Origin: Phlebiopsis flavidoalba
Taxonomy: Eukaryota; Basidiomycota; Agaricomycetes; Polyporales; Phanerochaetaceae
Assembly: GCA_035772785.1 (NCBI GenBank)
Contig: JAOCPU010000103.1
Span: 1-45,442, forward strand
Reading direction: 5' to 3'
Length of the DNA: 45,442 nucleotides
The translations under genes and the position numbers were made by a program. The notes beneath the pieces were generated by a model, which made no database searches, had not been told where the DNA came from, and was given only the letters and a program-made list of their open reading frames with translations. Shown piece after piece: positions 12,246-24,464 of the stretch; position 1 is the first letter of the stretch, and each line of letters starts with the position of its first letter.

Positions 12246-14930
12246 GAGCTTCACGAGTTCGAGCCGTAGCATCCGCGTTCACGGCGGTCGCCGCGGGCGG
12301 TCTGCGGTGGGACATGGTCGACGAGCTCGAGTACGAGGGCATCGACATGTACGTTCTTGTAAGCGAGTTTGCTGTTTGCCACCGATCTGCAAGCGACCAT
12401 CGTGCTCTTTGCCCTGGCTCAGCCCGGACAAGATGGGGGGAAGGGGGATCGCGAGCGCGGTGTGCTCCGCAGGAACCCTCTGCGTCCGCGGTTTGGCTGT
12501 GTCGTGTGTCTCTGTGTCGGCGGTTCTCTGGAACTTTTTGTCGTCCTTCGCACTGAGAGTCCTGGGTCCTGGTGGCCTGTCCTGGGGGTCTGGGTCCTGC
12601 GGATATTTTGCGTCTGGATCTGTGTCTGGGTGAAAGTTCATGGGGTCCTTGCTGGTCATCGGTCACGCCGGTTATGGTGTTTCTTGTCTGGACGGCGTCT
12701 TGGTCCGTGGCAGAGCTGTGTCAGAACACGCCAAACTTGCGAGGCCTTGACAAAGTAATAACTCACGATATTGTCGTGACATGACTCTGGGTGCTGACCC
12801 ACGACGGAGGTGAAGGTCGTGGGCTGAACGAACCGTGTGTCGCTGACCTTAATAATAAATAAGCGGGTCATAAACTCGGTCCGATTGCGTCACTGTCAGT
12901 CCACGGTGGCTGCGCCACGTCCTGTGACGAAAGGTCATACAGTTGTCCCGGTTGACCTGTACGCATATCATGGGTCTCCCTTCGAAGGCACGTGTCGTTG
13001 GTCCTGCAGTACTTTTATTAGCACGCCAAAGCGCATATACCCACTCAAAGTGCGACTCACGTTGTCAATGACCTTCGTGCTGACCCAGACGGACGTGAAC
13101 GTCGTGGCTTGCACGATCGACCGTGCTGAGCTGGGTGCGGGTGACAAAGTGTCTGGTCATCGTGACGGACTGCGTCTTGCTGCCGTCGCGGTGTCCGTCT
13201 GGGTGCGCGTCTGGCGTCTGGCAGTGATGGAGTGTGTCGTTGACCTGCTATCGGTGCTGTGTCCATTTCGTGGTGGCGGTGTGGAGCGTGCTTCGTGTCA
13301 TCGACGGTCGAACGGTGTGGTTCACGGGGATAGGACCTCGTCCCCCCCACGGTGTGACAACGCGCATACTTGCGGCGTGTAGTACGTTTGGCACACATCT
13401 TAGGCGTCGAGGTCATCGATCATCCGTCGTGCTTGAACCTTCATCCGGGGGGAAAGCGATGTTCCGACTCATGGTCTTGGGTCATCGTTTTTCGGTCATG
13501 GTCACCTGTCGTGTGGCACGGTCTTGGGTCTGGCGGAGCGAACAGCCTCGGACGCGAAACGTCTGACGCGTGCAATTGGCCATTACAGTAAAACGCCCGT
13601 TGCGTGTCATTGAGTGTGGGGGGGGGCGTCTGGCTCCTGTACTCTGGGTCCTTAGTCACGGGGATCATCTGTTGTCGTGCATCCGTAGTACTCGTGTGCT
13701 TCGTAGAGGTTTCCGCACATGGGAACGGTTCGAGCGAGTTTCGCTGTACCCTCTGGTGTCGCACAGACCGCCAGCCATAGTAACCAGGGGCACCGTTCCG
13801 CGGCCGGCTGTGCAAGGGTCGCGTCTGATGGTGGACACTACACACAACCTATTGGATGAGCACCGAGGCTTGCACGGAGGAAAATCGCAGTGCTCACCCA
13901 TGATTGATGATGATGGTCTCATAGCAAACCCTGCGTATTCCACCAGGACATGGCCTGGCAGGAACCGTCGGCCATTTTTCTGATAGCCATAGCCGCAGTC
14001 AAGGCTTCTTGTAGCCGGCCAGACATGAAGTAAGGACGAGTAGGGCATCAGTGCGGAGTAGATCTGTTCGTACGGAAGACGAAGACGAGGCGTGGGGGCC
14101 TGGGTGATGTACGAGGCGGCGGCGCTCGAGGACGAGCTGGCGGCCCGGTGTACTGCGGCGTTTTACCCGCCCGCTGGCGAGGACGAAGGATTCAAGGCCG
14201 CCGGCGGTGGTGGCGGCGGGGGCGTCGGGTGCCGTGTACGACCATGGAGTAGCGGGATGGCGGAGGACGACCATTGGCTACTTGAGCGGTAGCGACGCTA
14301 ACGAGCGAAAGACCGACGAGGAGGGCGTTCATGTTGAGTCTTAAAAGAAGGCGAAAGGAAGTGATGGATTAGCTGTGCGCGACCGGGTCCGGTATGCGTC
14401 TGGTGCGAGCAAGGAAGATGTAGCTAGGAACGAAGGTAAGCGGTCTACGCTCGACGGTACTGTCTAGCAGCTGCAAGCTAGGACTGTAGGGGGTGCGGAT
14501 AAGCCGGACGGGGAGGCGTCAGCACTCTGTGGGCGCATGGTGATCCTGTTGTGCAACAGGTAAGCTGTGAAACACGAACTACCGCGAAAGAAACAAAAAA
14601 AGGAGAGGAAGAAGAACGAAAGAAAGCGAAAGGGGGACGAGGGATGGGGACGAGCCTCGTCCGGGCGGGCGTGGGCTTTATGAAGCACTCAGCGGCTACG
14701 AGATCTTTCTGCTCTGAGAGCGTGCTCATGTTCAATTCGCTCGGTGATCCTGATCGTGTCTCCCTAGAAACACTCATGCCCGCCTCTCATTCTTTTTTTT
14801 GTTGGTCGCCCGGTCGCTGGTTTCACTCTCGTCCGTGATTGGGCACCGAGTGGCGGACGAGGGAGTAAATGTTCATAATATTCGACAGCAGTCTACCAAC
14901 CTCCAGAACCATGAAAGGGACACCACACAA
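12246..14930. other. Degenerate GC-rich region, no gene assigned
   Basis: Open frames exist on both strands but none is recognisable. The plus strand of 12640-13560 is enriched in GTC, GTG and CGTG words, with a diverged direct repeat described separately. A small Gly-rich frame at about 14190-14230 and a Lys/Glu-rich stretch at 14590-14640 are low-complexity only. This is the 3' flank of the AGC1 gene. Confidence 0.4.
12790..13136. repeat. Pair of diverged direct repeats (about 48 bp each)
   Basis: The segment 12790-12837 (GTGCTGACCCACGACGG...GAACCGTG) resembles 13077-13136 (GTGCTGACCCAGACGG...GACCGTG), sharing GTGCTGACCCA, GGTGAA/CGTGAA and GTCGTGG words in the same order. Both follow an ACTCACG word. 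The copies lie about 290 bases apart and may be relics of an older repeat. Confidence 0.45.
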
Positions 14931-14939
14931 CCAGCACCA

Positions 14940-17900
14940 ACACCCACACACTACGCACGTACTCACTCCGCGGCCCAAAGTTGCCATGCACATCCAGAAG
15001 AATGCGTTAGGGCCAATTTCGGAGCACGTATCCTGGACATGTCTTCCAGGTTTGCGAAGTAAAGCTGGTTTCCACGGCCCTTGGGCTCCTCCTTGAATGG
15101 GTACTACAGCCACACGCATCAGCTCCCCGGTTTTGACGTGATATGGCCCGTAATTGCCTCTACTTACTGGTGGCAGGATAACTGCAACACCGCCCCTGTC
15201 GTCCAGCATCTGTTCGCATCCAGCAGCCGCACGGCGGCCGACGCACCTTGTGCAGATACTCGTACGCAGCCACGAGCGTGAAAGCCAAACTGGGGGCTAC
15301 TCCGGATGATACGGGCGGGTCCGCCTTTGAAGAACGCCTTGAAGCCTTCTTCGCGTCCTGATCGCAGGCGCCGGGGTCGAAGGCAAGGTCAATCAGTGCG
15401 CACACGGCCGGCCTAGCAACCACTCACATATCTTTGCGGTAACGCATCACCCATGCCCTTGTAGTGTGTCTGCCCCGTCTTGGCCTCCGTCTGCAGCGCG
15501 CGTCTTCACGACATCTGCACGTGCTCTCATATCACTGGGCCAACACGGCTGATGGACACCCTTGATCACTCACCGGCCGGGGTCGTCAGGTACGCCGCAG
15601 GCATTCCGCTGCAATCGACAACCGTCAGCCCATCCATCCAATCCCGACAGGTGGGGCATATCCCGTCGCGCCCCACACAGATGCGCTGCTGCACTCACGC
15701 GATCGCAGCGGCCGACAGCGTCTCGAGGAACGACAGCTGCTTGCCGTTGTAGGCCCCTCCTGGAACACGTCCTTTTTCAGGTGCGCGTACGCGGGGGAAG
15801 TAGATCGCCGAGAAGGGGATGTCGCGCAGGGAGGCACGCGGACGCGCCCTTGTAGAGGCCGACGAGGCCCAGCTGGCGACACAATGTGTACCGCACCCTT
15901 GGGCACCGCGCCCCTCGGGGGCACCTTGGCGGCCTCGCCCTGCATTGCAGTGACGAATCTTGCTGAGCAAAAATAGACTCGCATCAGCTGACGTCAGGCC
16001 GCCACACACACAGTGTCCGCCTACACAATCTCCAGCGGGTTGGTAAAGATCTGGCAGCCGAATCGTCAGTTTCTTCTTCCGCGGCGTATTAAAACTCTTG
16101 TGGCTCTCATGGATTACTTACCACTTGGCATCCTCCTGCACGTTCCGCCCGCGAACAACTCCCACCCGAGCGCAATCCTGCCCGTCTGTCGGGTCCATGG
16201 CCCGCGTGTTGCGAACAAAGTCGTTGACGGTTAGCTTGATGGCGCTTTTCCGGTGCCGAAACCCTGGCAATAACAGGCCATCAGCCACTACGTTCCAGCA
16301 TCACTGAAATGCTCATGTCACGAACAATCAGTTTGTGGGCCAAGGCCACGGGTAGATAGAGCCGATACGAAGCCCTCATTTGTGGAAGACCTTGCGCACG
16401 CAATCAAAACTGTTCTTGTACAGCAGCTGATCCGACAAACAGTGCTTCGCTGATTTTGCATCCGGCAGTCTCAAGCGAGAAGATGAGATGCAATCACAGT
16501 ACCTTTATCCACAGTTTGCATTACCTTTAACTGCCCCAACAATGCTAGTCAGCTATCGCCGCCCGTTCGCATCACACCGCTTGGACACTCACCGAGATCA
16601 ATGGGATACACCATCGTCGCACCAACGGCGCCGGCAGATAGCCACTAACCTGGTTAAAAAGAGCAACTCTAGCACTCCATTACGTGCGCCACTGCCATGT
16701 ATCCACGCACCTCCCAAGCCCAAAGTTATATATCGAGTGGTGCGCGATCTCGTTGCACCACGGACATCGTAGTCGAGTGCTCGACCTTGGGTGCCTCGTC
16801 CTCCGTCGTGGGCGCGCGCCAGCGCGGGTCGAGCAGCTGCGCGAACTCGATGAGCGCAAGCCGCTGCTAGATGGGGCGCTGGCCGCGGCCCGCAAAATGG
16901 AAGATGATGTTGGCCTCCATCGGCGTGAAGAGGGCGTACGCGCGTCGTAGATGCACAGTGGTTCAGGAAGTCGGGATCTGGTCGAATGCGGCCATCCTGT
17001 GGACTTGGCTGTCGCCTCGCGGATGATGCTTTGGAACGTCAGCGGGATGTAAAATGGGGCAATCGGGGCGCGTACCGCTCGATCATGTCCATTTCTGCCC
17101 AAAGCGAAAGGCAGGGTTGGGTGTGTTATTACAGTGATAATGAGACAATTTTGCCTACCTCTCACGACATTGTGGAACGCGCGATAACCTCAGAGTACGA
17201 GATGCGTCCTCCGGGGGTCAGCGTGCACAGAGTAGGGAGCCTCTCGATCACCGCGTCCGATGAGCTTGTGGCCCGCGATTTCCTGAAAAGCGCGTCAGTC
17301 GCGCTCTCTATGCGCACCCTGGTCACACGACAACGCACGAGGATAATGCGCTTGAACTGGTCAGGGCGGATGAAGCCGTCCCCTGGTCCTGGTCGAGGAA
17401 CTTGAACGCCTGGCGAAGGCGCTCGCCCTGCAAGCCCTTCATCATCTGCGATTTTGTGAACTCGCCGTCCTGCATTGTAATGACGTCAGTTTGCAAAGTC
17501 GAGAAGCAGCACTTTGTGACAAATACGGACATCCGAGAACATGTGTGCCGTTCTTTCTTGCCCAGGTAGTTAGCTTCACACCAATCACTGCGTGCGCGAC
17601 CAGTTCTCGTAGGCTCGGGACGAAAGAGGCGCGTGTTTTAGTGCGGGAGACGCGTACCCGTCGAAATCAAACGGAATAGAGTCTTCCGAGAGGGTGCCCT
17701 TGAAGACGTTCTGAACTCGTCGTACGTGATCGTCCCCGAGTTGTCCCTGCGTGAGTCACACATCAGCCCGCCTCGCAAGCCCCGCCCGCCGGCGCGCACG
17801 CACACGTCAATAAGTACTGGAACGCAATCCAGTAGTCCGCGTCGGCCCGCTTGAGGATCGTCTCGAACACGACAAAGTCGTCCCAACGAGACGAGCCCGC

Positions 17901-18260
17901 GTTTTGTGCTGTCGGCGACCTTGAACAGCGTCGCGAATTTGCGCGCGGCCAATCTTCGTGAGGTCGGACTTGTGGGCGCAATCGCGTTCACGAACTGCTC
18001 GACGTTGAGGAACCTGGGGGACTCATGTCACGACCCCCTCTAGAGTATATGCACTACCGAGTCACGACTCACTTTTCGTCACTGACCACCGTTCCGGCGT
18101 TTGGCGTCGAAAATCCTCCGCCATCGCTTGGAGCATCGTTCTCGGGCACGGACACCGCGCTTTTTGACCAGTCTGGATGGCCGAGGCGGCCTTGGAGGTG
18201 ATTCGACGTCTGCGGGGGAGCGTCGCAGTGGGACGGTGGGCAAAAATCGGAGACATGGCT
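14940..18260 (-). CDS. AGC1: Calcium-regulated mitochondrial aspartate/glutamate carrier (aralar/citrin type), frame-disrupted
   Basis: This inner-membrane carrier exchanges aspartate for glutamate and supports the malate-aspartate shuttle; its N-terminal EF-hand domain senses calcium. On the minus strand, in order: [13 protein letters not shown] (about 18010), [49 protein letters not shown] (EF-hand loop), [27 protein letters not shown] (second EF-hand-like loop), then the carrier domain with [100 protein letters not shown] and [18 protein letters not shown]. The PIDL, PLEIV and PADVVKTR segments are the three signature repeats of the SLC25 fold. The tail has MSRIRA and [10 protein letters not shown] (about 14960). 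Several short introns, for example GTGAGT right after the codons for PIDL and for LTTPA, keep their ends. Frame breaks are scattered. Start and stop are approximate. Confidence 0.9.
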
Positions 18261-18767
18261 GCAGCGCGGTCGTGCGCGCGGTCGGGTGTAGTTGCTGCGG
18301 CTCTAGCGGAGGGTAGCAATGTCGGGTATAGCCTCCAGCAGCGTCTAGAAGAAACTGTGGCCTCTAGGTGTAATAAAAGAGAGCGTAGAGTAGTCTATGG
18401 CAGACGACCACAGGACCCAAGGCGGACAGAGGCAGGCGAAAGAGAGGTCTTTTGTTTTTTTTTTGTTGGCAGCGTTGCGTCCGGGGAACGGTGCACCCGC
18501 TACTTTCGACTCCCTTGAAGCCTTTTGCGCCGGGGTTTAATCTGATCATCCAATAAGCGTGATTCCCCATTGCGGTAATACTGCTCTACCGTAAAAAACC
18601 ACCCAGCCACCCAGACCCGGGCTTCGACTCTCTCTGCGGCTTGCCACGCCCACTGCCGCCGGGACCTTTCCGCGCCCAGTCAATCATGCCAAGCGCTAAA
18701 TAGTTGGCACTGGCTACGCTATGTATTTGGGACTAGAATAAAACAGGACACCATGACACTAAGTGAA
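18261..18767. other. Promoter-side spacer between AGC1 and TRM5
   Basis: No gene is visible. The stretch lies upstream of AGC1 and downstream of TRM5, both on the minus strand, so it should hold the AGC1 promoter and the TRM5 3' end. It contains a T-run (about 18451) and TAAAAAACC near 18592. Confidence 0.4.
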
Positions 18768-20611
18768 TTACACGGAGGCCACATTCACGACATCTCTGCG
18801 AAACGCGACCTCGCGTGGGCAGCACGGAAGCTCACGCAGAACATCTCCTGTTCGCGCGCGCAACGGAGCGAACGTGGTGGTACGACGCCTCGCGACCGAG
18901 GGGGGTGCACCCAGCTCCTTCTCGACGCGCTTAAGTGCACACCGTGCGTGAGGATGAGGATCATTTCGAACCCGATATTGCAAGGCACGCACCTCCCGAA
19001 TATCTACCTCGGACCATGCTCTGGGTCGCGCGTGAGAGCCAGTAGCAGTGCACCATTGGCATCTCGGCGTAAATGCCGCTCAAATCCCGTCCCCCCTACG
19101 TTCGCTGGCGATAATACGCCACGGAAGGCGCCTAGAAAGAGGATTGCGGTGTCGGGTAGGTTCATGACAAAATGGGTGATGCGATTTCGTGAAGGAAGAT
19201 CAGAGCGTCGGGGTGCTGAAAGATCCCGAACTTGTCGGGTTTTGCCTGGCCAGCTTCTGCAGCTTCACTCTCTGCGACTTGCTCATTGGCGGTTTCGAGG
19301 GTGGCAAAGAATCGTCCAGTGCACGAGACACGGCCGCTCTAATGAAGTCTTTGCCGTCTTCGCATGAGGCCCGTACGTGCGATCCAACCTTTACAATGGT
19401 TCATTAAGAGCGTGCTCAACCTTAAACGGGCGCAAGCGAAACTCACGCTATTCTGGGAGATGTTTTGCTGGAGATACTTGAAACTCTCTGGATTGAGGTC
19501 ATTGGCCAGCACGCCGCAACCCTTTTTCCCAGCAGGAAGCGCGAATGGCCCAACGCCCGCAAAGACGTCTGCCACTACGTCTTCCGCCGAGAAGAGATCG
19601 ATCAGACGCGCGTGCTCGGTGTGCAGCCTCGAATTCCAGTAGACCTTCCGGAAGTCGAATGTAAACTTGCAGCCGGATTCGGACTAGAACATTGACGATG
19701 AGTGGTCTGGTGGTCTGGGGTCTGTGTGTTGTGAGACTCACGTGCTCTACCAAATAATCTGGCTCTCCTGCAAGAAGCTCCATATCAAATACGCGGAAGG
19801 TGCTTTGAATCACATCTAATTTGTTGACAACGGTCCGTACTCTCTTGTCTTTCTGCAACACACATTAGATGACGATCGTAACACACCACGAGGGACTTAC
19901 ATCCAGGATGACCTGGCCCAATTACGTGCTTGTAGGGTAGATATTCATCTCTTAAATTGAGATGGGCTAGATGGGCAATGTCGAATCAGTGTTGTCCCAA
20001 CTTTATGACTGCTGATCGAAGGTTACTCACCTATGTGCCCAATTGCCGTATAGCCATGCGGTGCTTCATCTATCAAGTCCTTTGGAAGGATGGAGCTCAT
20101 AATATCGTCTGGTGTGTGCATGAGTAACCGAAAATCAGGAAGCAACAAAGACCGGCATACCAACTTTCCAAAAGTCATACGTGAGGTCAATTTTGTGCGG
20201 ACTGAGGGGTAGCGCGAGTTCTGTTCGAGAAACTGTTTTGCTTCTGTAGGTATCTCGTCTAGCTTGCAATACGTTCAGCACAGGTCACGGTTCAAGAAAC
20301 GAGGGGCATACCTTCACTTGGGTAACTCAGAAGAATGATGCGTGTGCCGTCTGGGCCGTGAAGTACGTTCTGGACCCGGGGACAAGTCGAGGATCCCACT
20401 ATGGACAAAATGTTCAACTTCTGCTGGGTGACAAAGGTGATGCAAGACATACTGCCGCAATTCCTTTGATCTGAGGACCGTGGTAGTTTTTGCTGGCGGG
20501 AATCTGAGCAGCAAGGACGTTGATAGTTTTGTGGAAGGCGTCCCGATCGAGCTTGTCGGTCATCCCTCTGAGGATAGGAGGACTAGAGTCGATCTTGGAG
20601 TGGTAGGACAT
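18768..20611 (-). CDS. TRM5: tRNA (guanine-37-N1)-methyltransferase TRM5, frame-disrupted
   Basis: TRM5 methylates G37 next to the anticodon using S-adenosylmethionine, which keeps the reading frame during translation; it acts in cytosol/nucleus and mitochondria. Minus-strand segments in order: [16 protein letters not shown] (ATG 20609-20611), [35 protein letters not shown], an intron, [98 protein letters not shown] and [18 protein letters not shown] (SAM motif I). [12 protein letters not shown] and [12 protein letters not shown] (the NLP motif) follow, then AFRGVL and a tail ending PREVAF. The stop is the TAA complement of 18768-18770. Length and order match fungal TRM5. A frame that opens further upstream near 20680 begins with TTG and is not used. 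Scattered frame breaks occur, mainly in the last third. Confidence 0.93.
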
Positions 20612-20744
20612 GGCAAGATTAAGGTGACGATGTGGTGTACAATGAGAGAGGGGAGGACGTCGTGGCGAGTATGCGACCAAGAATGGTCATGAAGTGGGGA
20701 AGAAAGCTGAAGAGCAATTCCAAGAGCCGCGCTAGAGAATTTTG
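20612..20744. promoter_or_regulatory. Short divergent promoter between TRM5 and the TatD gene
   Basis: Only 133 bases separate the proposed ATGs of two genes transcribed away from each other. The interval has no TATA box. Such compact spacing suggests a shared bidirectional promoter with short leaders, although the TatD start depends on a frame break just inside the gene. Confidence 0.5.
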
Positions 20745-22180
20745 ATGTCAAGTCGGCGGACTTGTTCACATACCACGACCACCCTTGGCCTTGTCACATT
20801 CTCGCTCTCGACTGCTTGTGAATCAATACGCCCTCAGCTCTCTCGATTGTGCTCAGGATGTGTGGACCAGAGAGCGGCGAAAATGGGCTCAGGTAGCTGG
20901 TCTTACAAGTCTCCCAGCACCTATAGAAGTCCTCTCTCATTTGGTCGACGTCCACTGCCATCCTACGGATTCTCCGATCTCTCATGAATTTGATGTCTAA
21001 TCTTGCGATCCGAATCTGTGCCATGGCCACTCGCCCTAGCGACACCAGTCATTGGTGCGAGATCTTGCCACGGCGTACCCGCGACAAGGTCCATACCCTG
21101 CTTCGGTCTGCTGATAAATCCCGGCCTTTCTGCATCGTGTCGCGGGGCGACATCAGCTTCATCTATACATCCTGGTAGGATCTATCATCCTTGGTTCTCT
21201 CACTGGATCGCCGTAAAACCGTTTGGCTTCAGGAAAGAAGAGCACTACCGCAGTCTCTTCCTCCCCGAGCTGGCAACCCAAGCCACAAAGTTCTGAGGCC
21301 TTTGAGAAGCTTCTGCCCTTTTTTTTGCCCGAGCCCGTCCCTCTTATCAGACATTATCTCAGAAGTGCGAGCCAACCTCTCGTCGCGTTTCCAAACGCTA
21401 TGCTAGGCGAGGTCGGGCTGGATCGCGCGTGCACGTATACCACTCGCACCGCCCTCGCCACCACCATACGTGCAACACGACAAACCGCGCGAGCTTTCCT
21501 CGTTTACCATCCCTCTTGGAGCATCGCTTCCGCGATCCTAGAAGCGCAATTTGACCTCGCGGTTGAGCTAAAGCGTAACGTCAGCTTTCACAGCGTGAAG
21601 AGCCAACAAGCAACGGTCGAATTGCTCGACAAATTGGCAGAAGAAACAACGGCGACGCATGGCACGCTATCAGCATCGACATGCACAGCTGCGGGTTGAG
21701 TTCGCAGACATAGGAAGGACCATCGAGGTGCGCGCGCCGTCGGCGATAGCTTTTATCATGCTGTGATGCTTACGGCCACGAGACGCAGAATAAGACATAA
21801 CAAGTCCCAGGTCTTTTCTCTCCCTCTGTCGCAGACGGTCATCAACTCGCGTTCGCCCGCACATAAAAGAGCTGATCAAGTCTTGTTCGCCGGATCGCCT
21901 CATGGTCGAGTCGGACTACAACGACGGCGCCGTATGTGGCTTCGCAAACGTGCGATATGCTGAAGAACCGTCGCCGAGGTCTGATAGTTGGTTGGCACAT
22001 CGAGAACCAGTCCTGGGAGGAAGAATGTCCAGGAGAAGAATCAGTGGCGGTGCTGTGCGAAAGCTCGAGTCCTGTAATTGGCAGCGCTTTGAGAAGGGCA
22101 ATTCATCCTCCACAAGAGAAAGGAGGATCGCCGTAAACTCGTTCTACCCCAGGCCGAGAGGGAGGGGACGGAGAATGATC
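20745..22180 (+). CDS. scn1: TatD-family metal-dependent hydrolase (Cut9-interacting Scn1 type), frame-disrupted
   Basis: TatD proteins are TIM-barrel metal-dependent hydrolases, often acting as DNases; the fungal Scn1 branch was named for an interaction with the APC/C subunit Cut9. Segments in order on the plus strand: YALSSLDCAQDVWTRERRKW, LVDVHCHPTDSPISHEF (metal-binding HxH), SNLAIRICAMATRPSD, VIPCFGYHPWFSHWIA, FRKEEHYRSLF, LPFFLPEP, IRHYLRSASQPLVAFPNA, MLGEVGLDRA (metal-binding Glu), AVELKRNVSFHSVKSQQATV, LLDKLAEE, IDMHSCG (His), SPAHKELI, DRLMVESDYND (metal-binding Asp) and RKLE-NWQRFEKG. All five expected metal ligands are present. The ATG at 20745 begins MSSRR and needs one frame change to join the rest. 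The end is uncertain by about 50 bases because two frames remain open. Confidence 0.88.
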
Positions 22181-22495
22181 AGCCTCCCTGCCGCACATAT
22201 CAAGTGCAATGTACTGCTGGCTGACACGATTGGTTTATGTGTATCCCGCCGTCGCGACTCGTCTCGAGAGCGTTTTGGTTCGAGATATAGGCAAGAAGGT
22301 GCGAACGGTTATACGCGGAATTCAGCGGCGGGGATACAAAGTGTTAGCTAACGGGTGTAAATAGTGGCCTGCCTTTACCCCTTTAGCTGTCTCCCCCCCC
22401 CCCTCCCTTCCTGTTTCTTCCATCCCTCTCAGCAGGTCGTCTTGTCTGCTGGGTCACCGATGGCTGGATGACGTTAGTAGTCTTTGCAGCAGGAA
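22181..22495. other. Spacer between TatD gene and duplicated element
   Basis: No gene is recognisable. A C-run at about 22392 is followed by a pyrimidine-rich stretch. TatD transcripts probably end here. Confidence 0.35.
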
Positions 22496-23509
22496 GAGCA
22501 CCACTCCCAGGAAAGGCAATGTGTCGCGGATGTGGACTGTCTGCTTTTGGACCGGCGTCTGCCGCAGAGGCTGGCTTCGGGGCACGATAAAACGAACCAG
22601 GCTGCCGTTGAACCCCCTTACTCTCTTTTTTCATCTCTCCGACCACTACATTCCCACAACAGGCTACACCAAGTCCTCAAGTCACGTCGACAACGACATC
22701 CGCCATGATCAACTTAAAGTCCATTCCACATGCGCGGCAACGTTCAAGTCACTCGCTGCAGCTCGGCAGCCCGTCCGTCGCCGTCCACCTCCAGTGCAGA
22801 CCGTTGGGCCACTGTACTACGGCACCTGGTAAAGTATCTAACCGTCACACTTTTACAGATTTCTTCGTCTGTTTTGGTCGCGCCCAAATTCTTCCCAGTT
22901 CCTTTTCTTTCGGCGGGTTTCGCTGCGACGTTAGATAGTAGACGGGGGGTGGGGGGGGGTGGGGGGGGGACCGGGTTCGAGCTTCGTAGCTTGAGGTCGT
23001 CGGGGATGAGTTTCTTGAGTCGTGGCCAAGGCTTGCCATTGCTGGGGGGGAACCCCACTTCTACGGCGTGAGCAGTATAAGGTCCTTGAAGCGACACGAG
23101 ACGACGGCGGACACCCGCACGCCTGCACGAGGAAGCCGACCCGGCCAGCCGCACTCACCACACGCGCATGATCGCCCGGAGCAGCGGTCAGCACGCCCAC
23201 CGGAGGAGCATCCTCGGGCAGTGGGACTACGGTGACTGAGACCAGTTCGCGTTTGGGGACCACCCCTTCGGAAGGGGGGTTTGTAGAGCCCACCGAGCCA
23301 GGCGGCGGCCGTCCAGTCCGCGCGTAAGGCAAGGCCGGGCGGATTCAACGATGTTTCCCTACCATCCCCTCGTGTGGGCGTTGGCTCCAACATTGAAGCT
23401 TAGTCTTTGCTGGTACGTGTCAGCTACTCCCTCTATACCCAATATCCACTGAGCTCTAAGAATCGTATAGTCGCTTCAAGCTCGGGGTCTCTGAAGCGTG
23501 ATTTCTTGT

Positions 23510-23630
23510 TTCCGTTGTGCTTTCGTCGTGTTCCCGGTCTTCTGTTTTTTCGTCGTCTTCGTCGTTTTTTTCTTTTCTTTTCTTTTTTTTCACCTTTTCT
23601 GTCGTTCTCGTTGCTTCCTTCCTGTCTGGG
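23510..23630 (+). repeat. Pyrimidine-rich tract in copy A
   Basis: The plus strand is almost all T and C with periodic CGTCGT words, for example CGTCGTCTTCGTCGTTTTTT followed by TCTTTTCTTTTC. A matching tract occurs at 25438-25570 in copy B. It lies upstream of the hairpins and could be a splicing-type or transcript-end signal, or simple sequence drift. Confidence 0.6.
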
Positions 23631-23698
23631 ACGGCGCAGCATTGACTCGGTAACATGGCTGGCTTCTGCAGCCCACGGTGATTTACGATGCTTTCAAT

Positions 23699-23719
23699 CC
23701 CCGGCTTAGTGTGCCGGGG
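23699..23719. other. Hairpin 1, copy A
   Basis: CCCCGGC (23699-23705) pairs perfectly with GCCGGGG (23713-23719) around a 7-base loop TTAGTGT. The same stem with a different loop occurs in copy B. Confidence 0.7.
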
Positions 23720-23828
23720 GTTTATTATATTCATACAGATGAGTCTACTTTTACACGTCTTGTCCAGACGTCAATATGCTGAGGACCAGCCTATATCCCG
23801 AAACAGTTCGCGGCGCGAGGATGCCTTT

Positions 23829-23850
23829 CTGTAACGGCTGACCGTTACAG
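23829..23850. other. Hairpin 2, copy A
   Basis: CTGTAACGG (23829-23837) pairs perfectly with CCGTTACAG (23842-23850) around the 4-base loop CTGA. Copy B keeps the stem with one change that still allows a G-U pair in RNA. Confidence 0.7.
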
Positions 23851-24040
23851 GGCCTTTTTGGTCAGCCCTCGCGCCCCACAGTATACTTCTCTCGTTTCGA
23901 TCTTTTGGATTGTATTGTTCGGTTCTGTCTACGCTATTCGTTTGTATGTGTTTGTCTTGTGTCGCCTCTCGCTGCTGTACGTCTCTTGTCGCAACCAATG
24001 CCAGTATCGGTGTTTCTCCACTCGGAAATTTTTCCGTATG

Positions 24041-24464
24041 TCTCGTTTGATGTTCATCGGCTCTCCCTTGCGTCCCGTCTCGATTCTACGCTTGATGCGC
24101 TCGTCATCGATCGCGCCAAGTATATCACATCCTAGTAACTATCTGAGCCTACCGCAATACTATTCTTTTCATCTTTCTCAGTTTCATTGGATGAGTGTTG
24201 TTGTTGAACCAGGAAATGCGGCTCACAAAAAATCGCGCGTGAGTTTCTCAAGCGAATGGAGTGGGTCAAGCCCACGCTGTTCTGGAAAAACCGTCGCCTA
24301 GAGTAAGAAAGAGGGTCAGCTGGCGGTGCAGCTAATCCTCTTACACGATTCACTCTGGAGACAAGAAATTGCGAGGGAAGGGAGTTCAAAATGTTGGGCA
24401 TCCCACCGCTAGGCAAACCTCGTTGACATTTCTTATTGAGTCGGCCACGACGGCGTGGCAGCCG
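24041..24464. other. Unique spacer between the two copies
   Basis: About 420 bases lie between copy A and copy B with no counterpart elsewhere in the window. Minus-strand frames are open but not recognisable. Confidence 0.4.

Larger units (their letters stand above)
22496..24040. repeat. Duplicated element, copy A
   Basis: This stretch matches copy B (about 24465-26000) in the same order and orientation at an offset of roughly 1930-1965 bases. Shared landmarks are GGCTTCGGGGCACGATAAAA (about 22572), CGTGGCCAAGGCTTGCCATTG (23021), the AGTATAAGGTCCTTGAAGCG block (about 23072), CCTTCGGAAGGGGGGTTTGT (about 23264), a pyrimidine-rich tract (23510-23630) and two hairpins (23699-23719 and 23829-23850). 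The copies differ by many substitutions and small indels. Frames are open in pieces on both strands but none is preserved cleanly in both copies, so I do not call a protein. It could be a non-autonomous mobile element, a duplicated RNA gene or a decayed gene pair. Confidence 0.75.
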
